NCBI RefSeq assembly: GCF_002000545.1
Contig: NZ_MLHL01000015.1
Span: 1-64,000 of the forward strand
Origin: Rodentibacter trehalosifermentans
GTDB taxonomy: Bacteria > Pseudomonadota > Gammaproteobacteria > Enterobacterales > Pasteurellaceae
Reading direction: 5' to 3'
Length of the DNA stretch: 64,000 nucleotides
Shown here: in pieces, positions 27,329 to 36,875 of the stretch
Layout of the letters: each line of letters opens with the position of its first letter
How positions within the stretch are numbered: the first letter of the stretch is position 1
The notes under the pieces: model-generated
The model's input: the letters and a program-made list of their open reading frames with translations, nothing else
What the model was told of the DNA's origin: nothing
Databases searched by the model: none
Position numbers and translations under genes: made by a program

Positions 27329-28123
27329 ATGAGGAAAATTATTGTGAAAATAAATGATCTTGATTTGAATAATTGGAGGGAATTAGATATTAATACGAAT
27401 AGTCTATGGTTAATTAATGAACGTAACAAAACAGGAAAACATAAAAATATTTACCATGGTAATTTTATTCCGCAGATTCCAAATCAATTAATCAAACGCT
27501 ATACAAGAGAAAATGAAGTCGTCTTTGAACCATTTATGGGTAGTGGTACAACATTATTTGAGTGTGAAAATCTAAATAGGCAGTATATTGGCTTTGATAT
27601 AAATAGAGAAATTATCACTTATGTTGATAATATGATGAGGGATTCTGGATTTAATGATTTTCATATAATGCATTGTAACTCAATGGATTTTTTGAAAACG
27701 GAAAGAATATTTTCTAAAATTCAGAAAACTGTGCAGTTTATTTTAATGCACCCACCATATATGGATATAATAAAGTTTACGAATGATTGTAATGACCTCT
27801 CTCAAATTAGCAATATTAATGAATTTATAAATAAGTTTAAAATTGTTTGTCAGAATGTCTTAAGATATTTAGATAAAGGTCGATACTTTGCAGTTGTTAT
27901 TGGTGATGTTTATAAAAATAGTGAAGTGTTGCCTTTGGCTTTCTATTGTATGGATATGATAAAAAGAAACTTTAAGGTTAAATTAAAAGGTATTGTTGTT
28001 AAAAATATTGAAGGTAATCGTGGAAAGTTTGGTACGCAAGGAATATGGCGTTATCGGGCATTATCAAGTGATTATTATATTTTTAAACATGAATATATTA
28101 TGGTATTTAAAAAGGAGTTTTAA
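27329..28123 (+). CDS. DNA methyltransferase (amino-methylating, FxGxG then xPPY order)
   Basis: 264 residues. Motif X-like HGNFIPQIPNQLIKRYT is followed by motif I VFEPFMGSGTTLFEC (residues 64-78) binding S-adenosylmethionine, then the catalytic motif IV LMHPPYMDIIKF (141-144 HPPY). Enzymes of this layout make N6-methyladenine or N4-methylcytosine; target cannot be read from sequence. HPPY in place of DPPY/NPPY/SPPY is uncommon. ATG at 27329 lacks a ribosome site; the in-frame GTG at 27344 has GAGG upstream and may be the true start. It overlaps the next gene by one base. Confidence 0.8.
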   Translation: MRKIIVKINDLDLNNWRELDINTNSLWLINERNKTGKHKNIYHGNFIPQIPNQLIKRYTRENEVVFEPFMGSGTTLFECENLNRQYIGFDINREIITYVDNMMRDSGFNDFHIMHCNSMDFLKTERIFSKIQKTVQFILMHPPYMDIIKFTNDCNDLSQISNINEFINKFKIVCQNVLRYLDKGRYFAVVIGDVYKNSEVLPLAFYCMDMIKRNFKVKLKGIVVKNIEGNRGKFGTQGIWRYRALSSDYYIFKHEYIMVFKKEF

Positions 28124-28812
28124 TGACTAAAAAGACAAAAATGCAACTTTTCCTAGAATTAGCAAATCCTGATAGTAATGGTTTCTCACGCTGGGTTGAT
28201 TCGGCAGAATTTAGCGGAAAGTATGAAGTATTAAAATTAGGTAATGGAGGAAGTTGGTGTAGAGCAAGCTCTCAACTCGCTAAACAATATATTATAGAGC
28301 TTGATAAGACGAAAACAAAAGGGAATTCTATCGATGCTATTCGTCTTGTTGGATTTAACCAAAGAAAGACCTTTAACCAAAATATTAGACAAGATATTAA
28401 AAATCATTATAAAAATAAAAGATGTGTAATGTTAGGGGTTAATGGCAATTCTGAAAATACCAAAATAGAGATAGATCATAAAGATGGAAGAAAAAATGAT
28501 CATAGAGTCAGTAATATAGAAACTCAGAAATTAGAAGATTTTCAACCTTTATGTAAAGCAGCAAATGATATAAAACGCCAAATATGTAAATCTTGTAAAG
28601 AAACTAATAAAAGGTGGGATGCGAAGAATATTTTAGGTAATCCCTATTCATTTTATAAGGGAGATGAAAATTATACTCAAGAATTAGGTTGTGTAGGGTG
28701 CTATCAATACGATCCCGTTCAATATCGTAAAAGTTGCGTAAAGAGAATATCTAATGAAGCATCTAAGCATGCGACAAATTTTATTTTAAATAAATTATAT
28801 CCGGAAGAGTAA
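28123..28812 (+). CDS. HNH-type restriction endonuclease
   Basis: 229 residues. A beta-beta-alpha-metal core reads KIEIDHKDGRKNDHR (Asp118-His119) with DFQPLCKAANDIKRQICKSCK, an HNH variant with zinc-type Cys pairs (ICKSC, GCVGC). Several type IIS restriction enzymes use such a fold. It lies between two methyltransferase genes and overlaps both by one base (TAATG junctions), so it is translated with them. Recognition sequence unknown. I recognise the fold class rather than a specific enzyme. Confidence 0.75.
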   Translation: MTKKTKMQLFLELANPDSNGFSRWVDSAEFSGKYEVLKLGNGGSWCRASSQLAKQYIIELDKTKTKGNSIDAIRLVGFNQRKTFNQNIRQDIKNHYKNKRCVMLGVNGNSENTKIEIDHKDGRKNDHRVSNIETQKLEDFQPLCKAANDIKRQICKSCKETNKRWDAKNILGNPYSFYKGDENYTQELGCVGCYQYDPVQYRKSCVKRISNEASKHATNFILNKLYPEE

Positions 28813-29816
28813 TGAATTATATTGGCTCAAAATTTAAATTATCAAATTGGATAAAAAAAGAAATCCATAGTGTTGTAGGGAAGGACTTATCTAATAAAGT
28901 TTTTGCTGATCTTTTTGCTGGAACTGGGGCTGTTTCTAGAACATTGAAGAAAGATGTTAGCCAGGTTATTGCGAATGATCTTGAAAAATATAGTTATATT
29001 CTTAACCGAAATTATATTGGTAATTATCAAATAATAGATTCTACTTCAGAAATTATCGATGAATTAAATAATTTGCCATTAGAAGATGGATTTATTTTTA
29101 AAAATTACTGCTTAGGTGGTGGACAAGGACGCCAATATTTTAAAGATAATAATGGACGAAAGATTGATGCTATTAGAAACGCAATCAATAAATTTATGAC
29201 TAATAAAGAAATTACAGAGGATTGTTACTATTTTTTGCTTGCATCATTGCTTGAAAGTGCCGACAAAGTTGCCAATACAGCATCAGTTTATGGTGCTTTT
29301 CTAAAGCAAATCAAAAAATCAGCAGAGAAAGATTTGATCCTTGAACCTGCTAATTTTGATTTAACGGAAAATGCTCACCAAGTTTTTCAGAAAGATGCAA
29401 ATAAACTTATTAAAGAAATATCAGGTGATATTTTGTATCTTGACCCGCCATATAATAGCCGTCAGTATGGTGCTAATTATCATCTTCTCAACACTATTGC
29501 TGAGTATGATAGTTTTATGCCAAAAGGCAAAACGGGGCTAAGAGAATATTTGAAGTCTAAATATTGCTCAAAAGTGATGGTAGAACAAGAGTTTGAGGCA
29601 TTGATCCGACAAGCTAATTTCAAATATATATTTTTAAGTTACAATAATGAAGGCTTAATGTCTGAGTCAAAAATTAGACAAATTTTCTCCCAGTATGGGA
29701 AATACGACCTTGTGACGACTGGTTATCAGCGGTTTAAAGCTGATCGAACTGAAAATAGAAATTACAAAGCAAGTTCAACAACAGAATATTTACATATTCT
29801 CGAAAAGAATGAGTAA
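28812..29816 (+). CDS. D12-class DNA adenine-N6 methyltransferase
   Basis: 334 residues. N-terminal MNYIGSKFKLSNWI is the motif X of Dam/D12-class enzymes, FADLFAGTGAVS (residues 31-42) is motif I, and LYLDPPYNSRQYGANYHLL (DPPY 211-214) is motif IV. The DPPYNSRQYG form resembles, from memory, the methylases of FokI- and NlaIII-type systems. With the upstream methyltransferase it may protect the two strands of an asymmetric site, or belong to a second system. Last gene of the island; its 3' end lies 13 bases before the second copy of the uvrD end. Confidence 0.9.
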   Translation: MNYIGSKFKLSNWIKKEIHSVVGKDLSNKVFADLFAGTGAVSRTLKKDVSQVIANDLEKYSYILNRNYIGNYQIIDSTSEIIDELNNLPLEDGFIFKNYCLGGGQGRQYFKDNNGRKIDAIRNAINKFMTNKEITEDCYYFLLASLLESADKVANTASVYGAFLKQIKKSAEKDLILEPANFDLTENAHQVFQKDANKLIKEISGDILYLDPPYNSRQYGANYHLLNTIAEYDSFMPKGKTGLREYLKSKYCSKVMVEQEFEALIRQANFKYIFLSYNNEGLMSESKIRQIFSQYGKYDLVTTGYQRFKADRTENRNYKASSTTEYLHILEKNE

Positions 29817-29828
29817 TAACTGTTGGTA

Positions 29829-29858
29829 ATTTGGCAAAAGCGGAAAAAGTGCGGTAGA
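29829..29858 (+). repeat. Direct repeat, right copy: relic of uvrD 3' end with uptake signal
   Basis: ATTTGGCAAAAGCGGAAAAA followed by GTGCGGTAGA, 28 of 30 bases identical to 26141-26170. In the uvrD-like frame it reads V-G-N-L-A-K-A-E-K-V-R-stop, against V-H-L-A-K-L-E-K-V-R-stop in uvrD. It is followed by the terminator expected after uvrD. Confidence 0.85.
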
Positions 29859-29893
29859 ATCCAAGCTCATTTTTAGGTTATCGGCTTTAATTC

Positions 29894-29923
29894 AAAAGTG
29901 CGGTCATTTTTCACCGCACTTTT
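29894..29923 (+). terminator. USS-dyad terminator before dppB
   Basis: AAAAGTGCGGT at 29894-29904 and ACCGCACTTTT at 29913-29923 form a hairpin of inverted uptake signals followed by CCTTTTC. It probably was the terminator of uvrD before the island was inserted and now ends the island transcript. Confidence 0.8.
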
Positions 29924-29968
29924 CCTTTTCGACTCCTTCGATTTTCTGATATTGAGTAGAGTGGTTGA

Positions 29969-30970
29969 ATGTTTAAATTTATCTTCAAACGAATTTTAAT
30001 GGTGATTCCAACCTTTATCGCCATCACTTTTGTTACCTTTGCCCTTGTGCATTTCATTCCGGGGGATCCGGTGGAAATTATGATGGGTGAACGAGGATTA
30101 ACGCCTGAAGTCCATCAGCAAATGATGCACCAATTAGGTTTAGATCTTCCCCTCTATCAGCAATATTTCAACTATATCGGCAACGTGCTTCAGGGGGATT
30201 TTGGCGCATCATTTCGGACACAACAACCGGTTCTTCGGGAATTTTTTACCCTGTTTCCCGCCACTGCCGAGCTGGCATTTTTTGCCTTGCTTTGGTCGCT
30301 ACTTGGTGGGGTAATGCTTGGCACAATTGCTGCCGTAAAAAAAGACAGCTGGATTTCCCATACCGTTACCACCATTTCATTAACCGGCTATTCCATGCCC
30401 ATTTTCTGGTGGGGACTCATTCTCATTTTATATGTTTCGCCTTCCTTGGGGTTACCACAAGGTGGGCGCTTAGAGAACGATTTTTGGATTGATACGCCAA
30501 CCGGCTTTATGCTGATTGATACTTGGCTTTCCGGTGTGCCAGGCGCGTTTGAAAATGCGGTGAAATCTCTGATTTTGCCTGCCATTGTTTTAGGCACAAT
30601 ACCGCTTGCGATTATTACCAGAATGACCCGCTCTGCTATGTTGGAAGTATTAGGTGAAGATTATATTCGCACTGCAAAAGCGAAAGGGCTAAGTAATATA
30701 CGCATTGTCATTGTGCATGCTTTGCGTAATGCGTTGATTCCTGTGGTGACTGTAGTGGGATTAATTGTCGGTCAGCTACTTTCCGGTGCGGTATTAACAG
30801 AAACCATTTTCTCATGGCCGGGTATTGGCAAATGGATTATTGATGCTATTCATGCTCGGGATTATCCGGTGCTACAAGGTTCTGTTTTAATTATTGCCAC
30901 CATTATTATTGTGGTGAATTTAACCATTGATTTACTTTACGGCGTGGTGAATCCGCGTATTCGTCATTAA
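29969..30970 (+). CDS. dppB: Dipeptide ABC transporter permease DppB
   Basis: 333 residues, inner-membrane permease with six helices of the DppB/OppB family: MFKFIFKRILMVIPTFIAI start, HFIPGDPVEIMMGERG periplasmic loop, LGEDYIRTAKAKGLSN (the EAA-like loop that contacts the ATPases) and a VNLTIDLLYGVVNPRIRH end. With DppC it forms the channel for di/tripeptides and, in Haemophilus, heme-binding-protein-linked uptake. First gene of dppBCDF; no binding-protein gene is beside it. Confidence 0.95.
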   Translation: MFKFIFKRILMVIPTFIAITFVTFALVHFIPGDPVEIMMGERGLTPEVHQQMMHQLGLDLPLYQQYFNYIGNVLQGDFGASFRTQQPVLREFFTLFPATAELAFFALLWSLLGGVMLGTIAAVKKDSWISHTVTTISLTGYSMPIFWWGLILILYVSPSLGLPQGGRLENDFWIDTPTGFMLIDTWLSGVPGAFENAVKSLILPAIVLGTIPLAIITRMTRSAMLEVLGEDYIRTAKAKGLSNIRIVIVHALRNALIPVVTVVGLIVGQLLSGAVLTETIFSWPGIGKWIIDAIHARDYPVLQGSVLIIATIIIVVNLTIDLLYGVVNPRIRH

Positions 30971-30984
30971 TTGTGGGAGAAAAA

Positions 30985-31872
30985 ATGACAAGCACGACGT
31001 CAATATTAGCGCCTAAAACCCCTCTACAGGAATTTTGGTTTTATTTTAAGCAGAACCGAGGAGCGCTCATCGGGTTAATTTTTATATTAATCGTGGCGCT
31101 AATTAGTATCTTTGCCCCTTATATTGCCCCTTTTGATCCCGCTGAACAAAATCGCACTGCACTCTTATTACCTCCGGCTTGGTATGAGGGCGGCAATGCG
31201 GCCTATTTGCTTGGTACTGATGATATCGGTCGTGACATTCTCTCTCGTATTATTTATGGAACGAGAATTTCCGTATTTGCCGGGTTTATCATCGTCCTCC
31301 TTTCTTGTTTTTTGGGCACAAGTTTAGGCTTGATTGCCGGCTATTATGGTGGGGCATTAGATACCGTAATTGTGCGCTTAATTGATATTATGCTCGCCAT
31401 TCCTAACTTATTACTGACGATTGTCGTGGTGTCTATCCTTGAACCTTCTTTGGTCAATGCCACATTGGCTATTGCCGTGGTGTCTATTCCTAGTTATGTT
31501 CGATTAACCCGTGCTGCGGTGATGAATGAGAAAAATCGGGATTATGTCACCTCATCCAAAGTGGCGGGAGCCGGTGTTTTACGTTTGATGTTTATTGTGA
31601 TTTTACCAAATTGTTTAGCCCCGCTGATTGTGCAAATGACTATGGGGATTTCTAATGCCATTTTAGAGCTTGCCACCCTTGGCTTCCTTGGGATTGGTGC
31701 CAAACCGCCGACACCGGAATTAGGCACAATGCTTTCTGAAGCCCGCAGTTTTATGCAGGCGGCAAATTGGCTTGTGACCATTCCGGGGCTGGTGATTTTA
31801 TCTTTGGTCTTAGCATTTAATTTAATGGGCGACGGTTTGCGTGATGCCCTTGACCCAAAATTGAAGCAATAG
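30985..31872 (+). CDS. dppC: Dipeptide ABC transporter permease DppC
   Basis: 295 residues. N-terminal cytoplasmic segment and first helix ([27 protein letters not shown]), the loop [20 protein letters not shown] typical of OppC/DppC, the EAA-like region [14 protein letters not shown] and the end [14 protein letters not shown]. Partner of DppB. ATG at 30985, with GGGAGAAAAA upstream, is chosen over a GTG four codons earlier. Fourteen bases separate it from dppB. Confidence 0.95.
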   Translation: MTSTTSILAPKTPLQEFWFYFKQNRGALIGLIFILIVALISIFAPYIAPFDPAEQNRTALLLPPAWYEGGNAAYLLGTDDIGRDILSRIIYGTRISVFAGFIIVLLSCFLGTSLGLIAGYYGGALDTVIVRLIDIMLAIPNLLLTIVVVSILEPSLVNATLAIAVVSIPSYVRLTRAAVMNEKNRDYVTSSKVAGAGVLRLMFIVILPNCLAPLIVQMTMGISNAILELATLGFLGIGAKPPTPELGTMLSEARSFMQAANWLVTIPGLVILSLVLAFNLMGDGLRDALDPKLKQ

Positions 31873-31880
31873 GGGGCGCA

Positions 31881-32882
31881 ATGGCATTATTAGAAGTCAA
31901 GGATCTTTCTGTTCATTTCGGTGAGAAAAATACCGCTTTTAAAGCGGTAGATCGCGTGAGTTATCAGGTGGAAGAAGGGGAAGTGCTGGGTATTGTGGGC
32001 GAATCTGGTTCCGGTAAATCCGTCAGTTCTCTCGCTATTATGGGGTTAATTGATTATCCGGGAAAAGTCTCGGCAAAATCCTTAGCTTTTGAAGAGAAAG
32101 ATTTATTAACACTGAGTGATAAAGACAAGCGCGCTTTGATTGGGGCTGATGTGGCCATGATTTTCCAAGATCCGATGACCAGCCTCAATCCTGCCTATAC
32201 AGTAGGCTTTCAAATTATGGAAGCGCTCAAAATTCACGAAGGGGGAAGCAAACAATCACGCCGTGAACGTACTTTAGAATTATTACGTTTGGTGGGGATT
32301 CCTGATCCACAATCACGCATTGATGTTTATCCCCATCAACTTTCAGGTGGAATGAGCCAACGGGTGATGATCGCCATGGCGATTGCCTGCAGACCCAAAT
32401 TATTGATAGCAGATGAGCCAACCACCGCATTAGATGTCACCATTCAAGCACAAATTGTAGATTTATTACTCGATTTACAGAAAAAAGAAGGGATGTCGCT
32501 CATCTTAATTACACATGATCTTGCGCTGGTTGCCGAAGCAGCGCATCGCATTGTGGTGATGTATGCCGGTCAAGTGGTTGAAGAAGGGCTGGCTGAGGAT
32601 ATTTTCCGTGCGCCTAAACACCCTTATACCCAAGCTTTGTTGCGCGCTTTACCGGAATTTGCCGAAGGTAAATCACGTCTACAATCCCTGCCCGGTGTCG
32701 TGCCGGGACGTTATGACCGACCAAGTGGATGTTTACTAAACCCTCGTTGTCCTTATGCAACAGAATATTGCCGACAGGTTGAGCCAAAATTACATCAGTT
32801 TGGTGAGCGTAAAGTGAAATGCCACTCCCCACTTAATGCCAACGGGGAACCGGTTGCTGCTGTAAAGGAGGATAATCAATGA
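31881..32882 (+). CDS. dppD: Dipeptide ABC transporter ATP-binding protein DppD
   Basis: 333 residues. Walker A GESGSGKS (about 37-44), Q-loop [15 protein letters not shown], signature LSGGMSQR, Walker [15 protein letters not shown] and switch His in ITHDLA. The C-terminal [15 protein letters not shown] motif is the OppD/DppD extension that in relatives carries an iron-sulfur cluster or zinc. It pairs with DppF to drive transport. Eight bases after dppC, with GGGGG as ribosome site; overlaps dppF by four bases. Confidence 0.96.
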   Translation: MALLEVKDLSVHFGEKNTAFKAVDRVSYQVEEGEVLGIVGESGSGKSVSSLAIMGLIDYPGKVSAKSLAFEEKDLLTLSDKDKRALIGADVAMIFQDPMTSLNPAYTVGFQIMEALKIHEGGSKQSRRERTLELLRLVGIPDPQSRIDVYPHQLSGGMSQRVMIAMAIACRPKLLIADEPTTALDVTIQAQIVDLLLDLQKKEGMSLILITHDLALVAEAAHRIVVMYAGQVVEEGLAEDIFRAPKHPYTQALLRALPEFAEGKSRLQSLPGVVPGRYDRPSGCLLNPRCPYATEYCRQVEPKLHQFGERKVKCHSPLNANGEPVAAVKEDNQ

Positions 32883-33862
32883 CAGATCTTAGCAAAGAGA
32901 ATGAGCCTTTATTGAATGCAATCGGGTTAAAAAAATACTATCCGGTGAAAAAAGGCTTGTTGGCAAAACCTCAGTTGGTAAAAGCCTTAGACGGTGTTTC
33001 CTTTCAATTAGAGAGAGGGAAAACCCTTGCTGTGGTAGGGGAGTCCGGTTGTGGTAAATCCACTTTGGGGCGTTTGCTTGCTATGATTGAACAACCTACC
33101 GAAGGGGAGTTGTATTACAACGGGCAAAACTTTTTAGAGAATAATTCAGAGACAAAAGCCCTACGCCGTCGGAAAATTCAAATTGTCTTCCAAAATCCTT
33201 ACGCCTCTTTAAATCCACGCAAGAAAATTGGCTCAATTTTGGAAGAGCCACTTATCATCAATACAAAACTTTCCGCTCAACAACGTAAGGAAAAAGTGCT
33301 TGCGATTATGGAAAAAGTAGGGCTACGTCCGGAATTTTACGCTCGTTATCCCCATATGTTTTCCGGCGGACAACGACAGCGCATTGCGATAGCCCGAGGG
33401 TTAATGTTAGATCCGGATATTGTGGTGGCCGATGAGCCGGTATCCGCATTAGATGTTTCCGTGCGGGCACAAGTGCTCAATTTGATGATGGATTTACAGG
33501 AGGAATTAGGGCTTTCTTATGTGTTTATTTCCCACGATCTTTCCGTGGTGGAACATATCGCTGATGAAGTGATGGTGATGTATCTGGGACGTTGTGTAGA
33601 AAAGGGCACAACTCAGCAGATTTTTTCTCATCCGCAACATCCTTATACACAAGCGTTACTTTCGGCTACCCCTCGTCTTTCCCCCCATTTACGTCGTGAA
33701 CGTATTAAACTAAGTGGGGAATTGCCAAGCCCGATTAATCCGCCAAAAGGCTGTGCTTTTAATCCCCGTTGTTGGAAAGCCACGGAGAAATGCCGTGAAG
33801 AGAAACCAAATTTATCCCTTTATCCTGATGGCAAGCTCATTGCTTGTTTTTATATTGATTGA
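32879..33862 (+). CDS. dppF: Dipeptide ABC transporter ATP-binding protein DppF
   Basis: 327 residues. Walker [10 protein letters not shown]-loop [15 protein letters not shown], signature FSGGQRQR (Phe for Leu, usual in this subfamily), Walker [15 protein letters not shown], switch ISHDLS, and the C-terminal [17 protein letters not shown] extension. Overlaps dppD by ATGA, indicating translational coupling. Its ribosome site is the AAAGGAGG within the dppD end. Terminated by the strong hairpin at 33876. Confidence 0.96.
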   Translation: MTDLSKENEPLLNAIGLKKYYPVKKGLLAKPQLVKALDGVSFQLERGKTLAVVGESGCGKSTLGRLLAMIEQPTEGELYYNGQNFLENNSETKALRRRKIQIVFQNPYASLNPRKKIGSILEEPLIINTKLSAQQRKEKVLAIMEKVGLRPEFYARYPHMFSGGQRQRIAIARGLMLDPDIVVADEPVSALDVSVRAQVLNLMMDLQEELGLSYVFISHDLSVVEHIADEVMVMYLGRCVEKGTTQQIFSHPQHPYTQALLSATPRLSPHLRRERIKLSGELPSPINPPKGCAFNPRCWKATEKCREEKPNLSLYPDGKLIACFYID

Positions 33863-33875
33863 TAAAAATAAGATA

Positions 33876-33913
33876 AAAAAAGACCGCACTTTAGATAAAG
33901 TGCGGTCTTTTTT
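33876..33913. terminator. Bidirectional USS-dyad terminator between dppF and the MFS gene
   Basis: AAAAAAGACCGCACTTT at 33876-33892 and AAAGTGCGGTCTTTTTT at 33897-33913 are perfectly complementary (17 bp) around an AGAT loop, with T-runs on both strands. It serves the convergent genes on each side. Confidence 0.92.
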
Positions 33914-35092
33914 CTAAATGTTTTTCTGAGGATAACGAAGGTGGAAAACAATGAAAATGACTAACCCGATAATGCCCAGTGCAGCACCACTAAATCCGAT
34001 GTATTGCAATCCCACATAATTCATCATTTGGCTGCCGAATAATGCCCCAGCACCGATACCGGCATTAAATATGCCCGAATAAATGGCGGTGGCGACATCA
34101 GTGGCATCCGGTGCAAGTTTCAGCACTTGCATTTGTAACGCAAGCCCGATACAGGAAATGCCGATGCCCCAAAGAAAAGCGAGAATAAAGATGGTGGCGG
34201 CATAATGGGTTGCGTTGAGTAAAAATACGAGTGAAAGGGTAAATAAGATTATTGCGCTCAAAATAAATTTTGCGGGTGCAAAACGGTATAGTCGACTGAA
34301 AAGCACGCTTGCGCTAATGCCGGATAGACCAAACACGAGCAAAATAAGAGTAGCAAGGTTCGGATCAAATTGCCCAATTTGAATCATAAAAGGCTCAATA
34401 TAGGTGTAGGCTGTGAAATGCGCAGTAATGATGATGGCAGTGGTGAGATAAAGCCCGATGAGTAATGGGCGTTTGGCAAGTATCGGTAAACTTGCCAATG
34501 AGCCGGCATTTTTGCTGGGCAGACGGGGTAAAAGCCGGATAAGCAAAAACATTAGGGCAAGAGCGAGGAGGGCAATGATGCCAAAAGTAGTTTGCCAGCC
34601 CACAAGCTGCCCGACTAAACGCCCTAGGGGTAAGCCTAAAATGGTGGCAAGGGATGAACCAATTGCCAGCATACCGAGAGCTTGGGTTTTTTTATTTTTT
34701 GGAGCAACCCGCATCACAAGGGAGGCGGTTATTGACCAAAACACCGAGTGTGCCAAGGCAATACACATACGGGCAATCAGTAGCACCCAAAAATTCCATG
34801 CAATAATGGATAAAAGATGTCCGATAATGAAAACCCCAAAAAGTTTAATAAGTAAACTTTTTCGCTCCATTTTGCCTGTTGCCAGCATAGCGGGTAAGGA
34901 CATCAGCAGCACGGTCCAGGCATAGACTGTCATCATCAACCCGGTTTCAGAAGGCTGCATAGCAAAACTTTGTGCAATATCGCTGAGCAAGGCAACGGGA
35001 ATAAATTCCGTTGTGTTAAAGACAAAGGCGGCACAAGCCATGGCAATGACCCGCCAAGTTTGGATTTTTTCAGCTTGTTGATAAAAAGACAT
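33914..35092 (-). CDS. sotB: MFS sugar/drug efflux transporter, SotB-like
   Basis: 392 residues with 12 predicted membrane helices of the DHA1 family. FNTTEFIPVALLSDIA in the first helix and loop, ARMCIALAHSVFWSI, and LPLGRLVGQLVGWQTTF are typical of SotB/YdeA sugar efflux proteins. These export arabinose, IPTG and similar sugars in E. coli; the natural substrate here is unknown. It overlaps the AsmA-like gene by one base (TAATG), so is cotranscribed with it and probably with dcd and udk upstream. Confidence 0.85.
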   Translation of the reverse strand: MSFYQQAEKIQTWRVIAMACAAFVFNTTEFIPVALLSDIAQSFAMQPSETGLMMTVYAWTVLLMSLPAMLATGKMERKSLLIKLFGVFIIGHLLSIIAWNFWVLLIARMCIALAHSVFWSITASLVMRVAPKNKKTQALGMLAIGSSLATILGLPLGRLVGQLVGWQTTFGIIALLALALMFLLIRLLPRLPSKNAGSLASLPILAKRPLLIGLYLTTAIIITAHFTAYTYIEPFMIQIGQFDPNLATLILLVFGLSGISASVLFSRLYRFAPAKFILSAIILFTLSLVFLLNATHYAATIFILAFLWGIGISCIGLALQMQVLKLAPDATDVATAIYSGIFNAGIGAGALFGSQMMNYVGLQYIGFSGAALGIIGLVIFIVFHLRYPQKNI

Positions 35093-36282
35093 TACTTCAA
35101 TTTCTCTTTAATCAGATCTTTTAATTGTTTGCGAAAATCTTTGTTGATTTCCAATTTGTACTGAGGGGAATAGCAACTGCCGAAAAAGCGAATAGGGAGT
35201 TTTAGGCGTTGATATTTTTCATTCGTTGCGGAAAGGTTGAGATTAATATCACATTGCATCGTGTGTAAATCAATTGCCCCATGCCCTTCGCCTACAAGCA
35301 GTGGGGTTTTGAGCTGGAGGCTATTGACACTTAATAAATGATTTTTAAGGCTTAATGATGAGCGAAAGCTTTGATAAGCCGTATTCACACTTTTTCCTTT
35401 GAGCAGATCATCATTATAGTTAATTGGGAAATACTGCGCGGCAAGATCAAGTAAGTTGAGCCCTAAAAGCTCGCCATCCCGGGCATTAAAGTCAAATTTT
35501 CCTTGCATCAATTCTGCATTAAAAAAGGTGAGTTGAATGGTAAAATCTGTGGTACCGCTCATAGTATTAGGAAAACTGAGCAAGGTGAGTAAAGGTGCCA
35601 TTGGGAAATTTTTACCGGAAAATCTGACCGCACTTTTTTGTTCTAAGCTATTGAATTTTAACACCGCAAGACAATCTGTAGTGCAGACAGGGTTGATATA
35701 AGCCGCCAGCATTTTGTGAGGTTTAGAGAAATCAGCATGGACTTCGATATAGTCTAATATCTGCCCGTTTAAAGCGACATTATCCAGTTGAAGTAAAGAT
35801 TCCTTATCTTGATTGAGGGTAAGCTGCCCTTTATTAAAGCTTAAATGAAAGCTTTTATTTTTTCCATAAATGGGCTTTTCAAATTCAACGGTAATGCGGT
35901 TTTTTCCATTCAAGGAGAGATTTTTGGCGAATAATTTTTTCAGTAAAAAATCTGAAAAAACGAAGGTGATTTTTGCTGAATTAAGGGCATTTTCACTGAA
36001 TTTAACTTGATTGATTGCGAGCTGTTCAAGTTTTGGTTCGCCGATGATTAAGGGGAAAAAGGCAAGTTTTCCCTCAATTTGTTTGAGTGAAATCTCGTGA
36101 TAATTCAGTTGCTCAATCGTAAAAGTCGGTTGAGGAATCATGTTGAACTCAAGGGATTTCACATAAATATTGTGTTGGGCGAGTTGCGTTGTAAGCTGGT
36201 TTTTGGCTTGTTGAAGTTGAATGTAAAAAAAAGCAAAGATCGCCACAAGCACGATCAGCAGGCTTATTGCGATCTTTTTCAT
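35092..36282 (-). CDS. AsmA-family protein
   Basis: 396 residues. One N-terminal membrane helix (KKIAISLLIVLVAIFAFFYIQL) followed by a long beta-rich periplasmic part with repeated strands ending in LSVNSLQLKTPLLVGEGHGAIDLHTMQCDINLNL, the typical AsmA C-terminal signature. AsmA-like proteins bridge inner and outer membranes and affect phospholipid and LPS export. Three Cys occur (VCTTDC, SCYSPQ). It directly follows dcd (stop of one and start of other abut) in a udk-dcd-asmA-sotB run. Exact substrate unknown. Confidence 0.82.
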   Translation of the reverse strand: MKKIAISLLIVLVAIFAFFYIQLQQAKNQLTTQLAQHNIYVKSLEFNMIPQPTFTIEQLNYHEISLKQIEGKLAFFPLIIGEPKLEQLAINQVKFSENALNSAKITFVFSDFLLKKLFAKNLSLNGKNRITVEFEKPIYGKNKSFHLSFNKGQLTLNQDKESLLQLDNVALNGQILDYIEVHADFSKPHKMLAAYINPVCTTDCLAVLKFNSLEQKSAVRFSGKNFPMAPLLTLLSFPNTMSGTTDFTIQLTFFNAELMQGKFDFNARDGELLGLNLLDLAAQYFPINYNDDLLKGKSVNTAYQSFRSSLSLKNHLLSVNSLQLKTPLLVGEGHGAIDLHTMQCDINLNLSATNEKYQRLKLPIRFFGSCYSPQYKLEINKDFRKQLKDLIKEKLK

Positions 36283-36867
36283 TTATTTATCCTCATCAAT
36301 ACGGCTTGCCACCGCATTTTGTTGGTTGCGATATTTCGCATCTTTGCGGCGGTTATAAGGTCGGGCGGCATGGCCGCTTAACACTTCAAAACTCAGGGCG
36401 CCTATCACCATATTTGGGCGTAAGGCGAGGGGCAGTTTACCGGAGTTGTAAAACTCAAGGACGATTTTGCCCTCCCAACCCGGATCGATACGGTGGGCAG
36501 TGACATGTACCATTAACCCTAAACGGGCAAGGGAGGAGCGCCCATCTAACCAACCAATAATATTGGCCGGTAATTTGACGGATTCTAATGTGGTGGCTAA
36601 TGCCAGCACACCGGGGTGGAGAAAAAAGGCTTCGTTATCGGGAATGATAATTTCATCGCTCATCACCGATTCTAATTGTGCGGACACCTCTTCCTTCGGG
36701 CCGCTTAAATCAATATAAGGGGCAGAATGTTCACGAAAGACACGGAAGGAATTGCCTAAACGCACATCAATAGTGGCACCGTTAATTTTACTGTTATCAG
36801 GCCGAGGGGTTAAAGAAATAATGCCATCATCAAGATAGCGTTCAATATCGGTATCGCAAAGACGCAT
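36283..36867 (-). CDS. dcd: dCTP deaminase
   Basis: 194 residues (E. coli 193). Converts dCTP to dUTP, the first step of the main dTMP route in gammaproteobacteria. Conserved [25 protein letters not shown] start, [12 protein letters not shown] and the active-site segment [22 protein letters not shown] with catalytic Glu are all visible. Ribosome site GGAGAAATT precedes the ATG. Follows udk by eight bases, so both belong to one pyrimidine-related operon. Confidence 0.97.
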   Translation of the reverse strand: MRLCDTDIERYLDDGIISLTPRPDNSKINGATIDVRLGNSFRVFREHSAPYIDLSGPKEEVSAQLESVMSDEIIIPDNEAFFLHPGVLALATTLESVKLPANIIGWLDGRSSLARLGLMVHVTAHRIDPGWEGKIVLEFYNSGKLPLALRPNMVIGALSFEVLSGHAARPYNRRKDAKYRNQQNAVASRIDEDK

Positions 36868-36875
36868 AATTTCTC

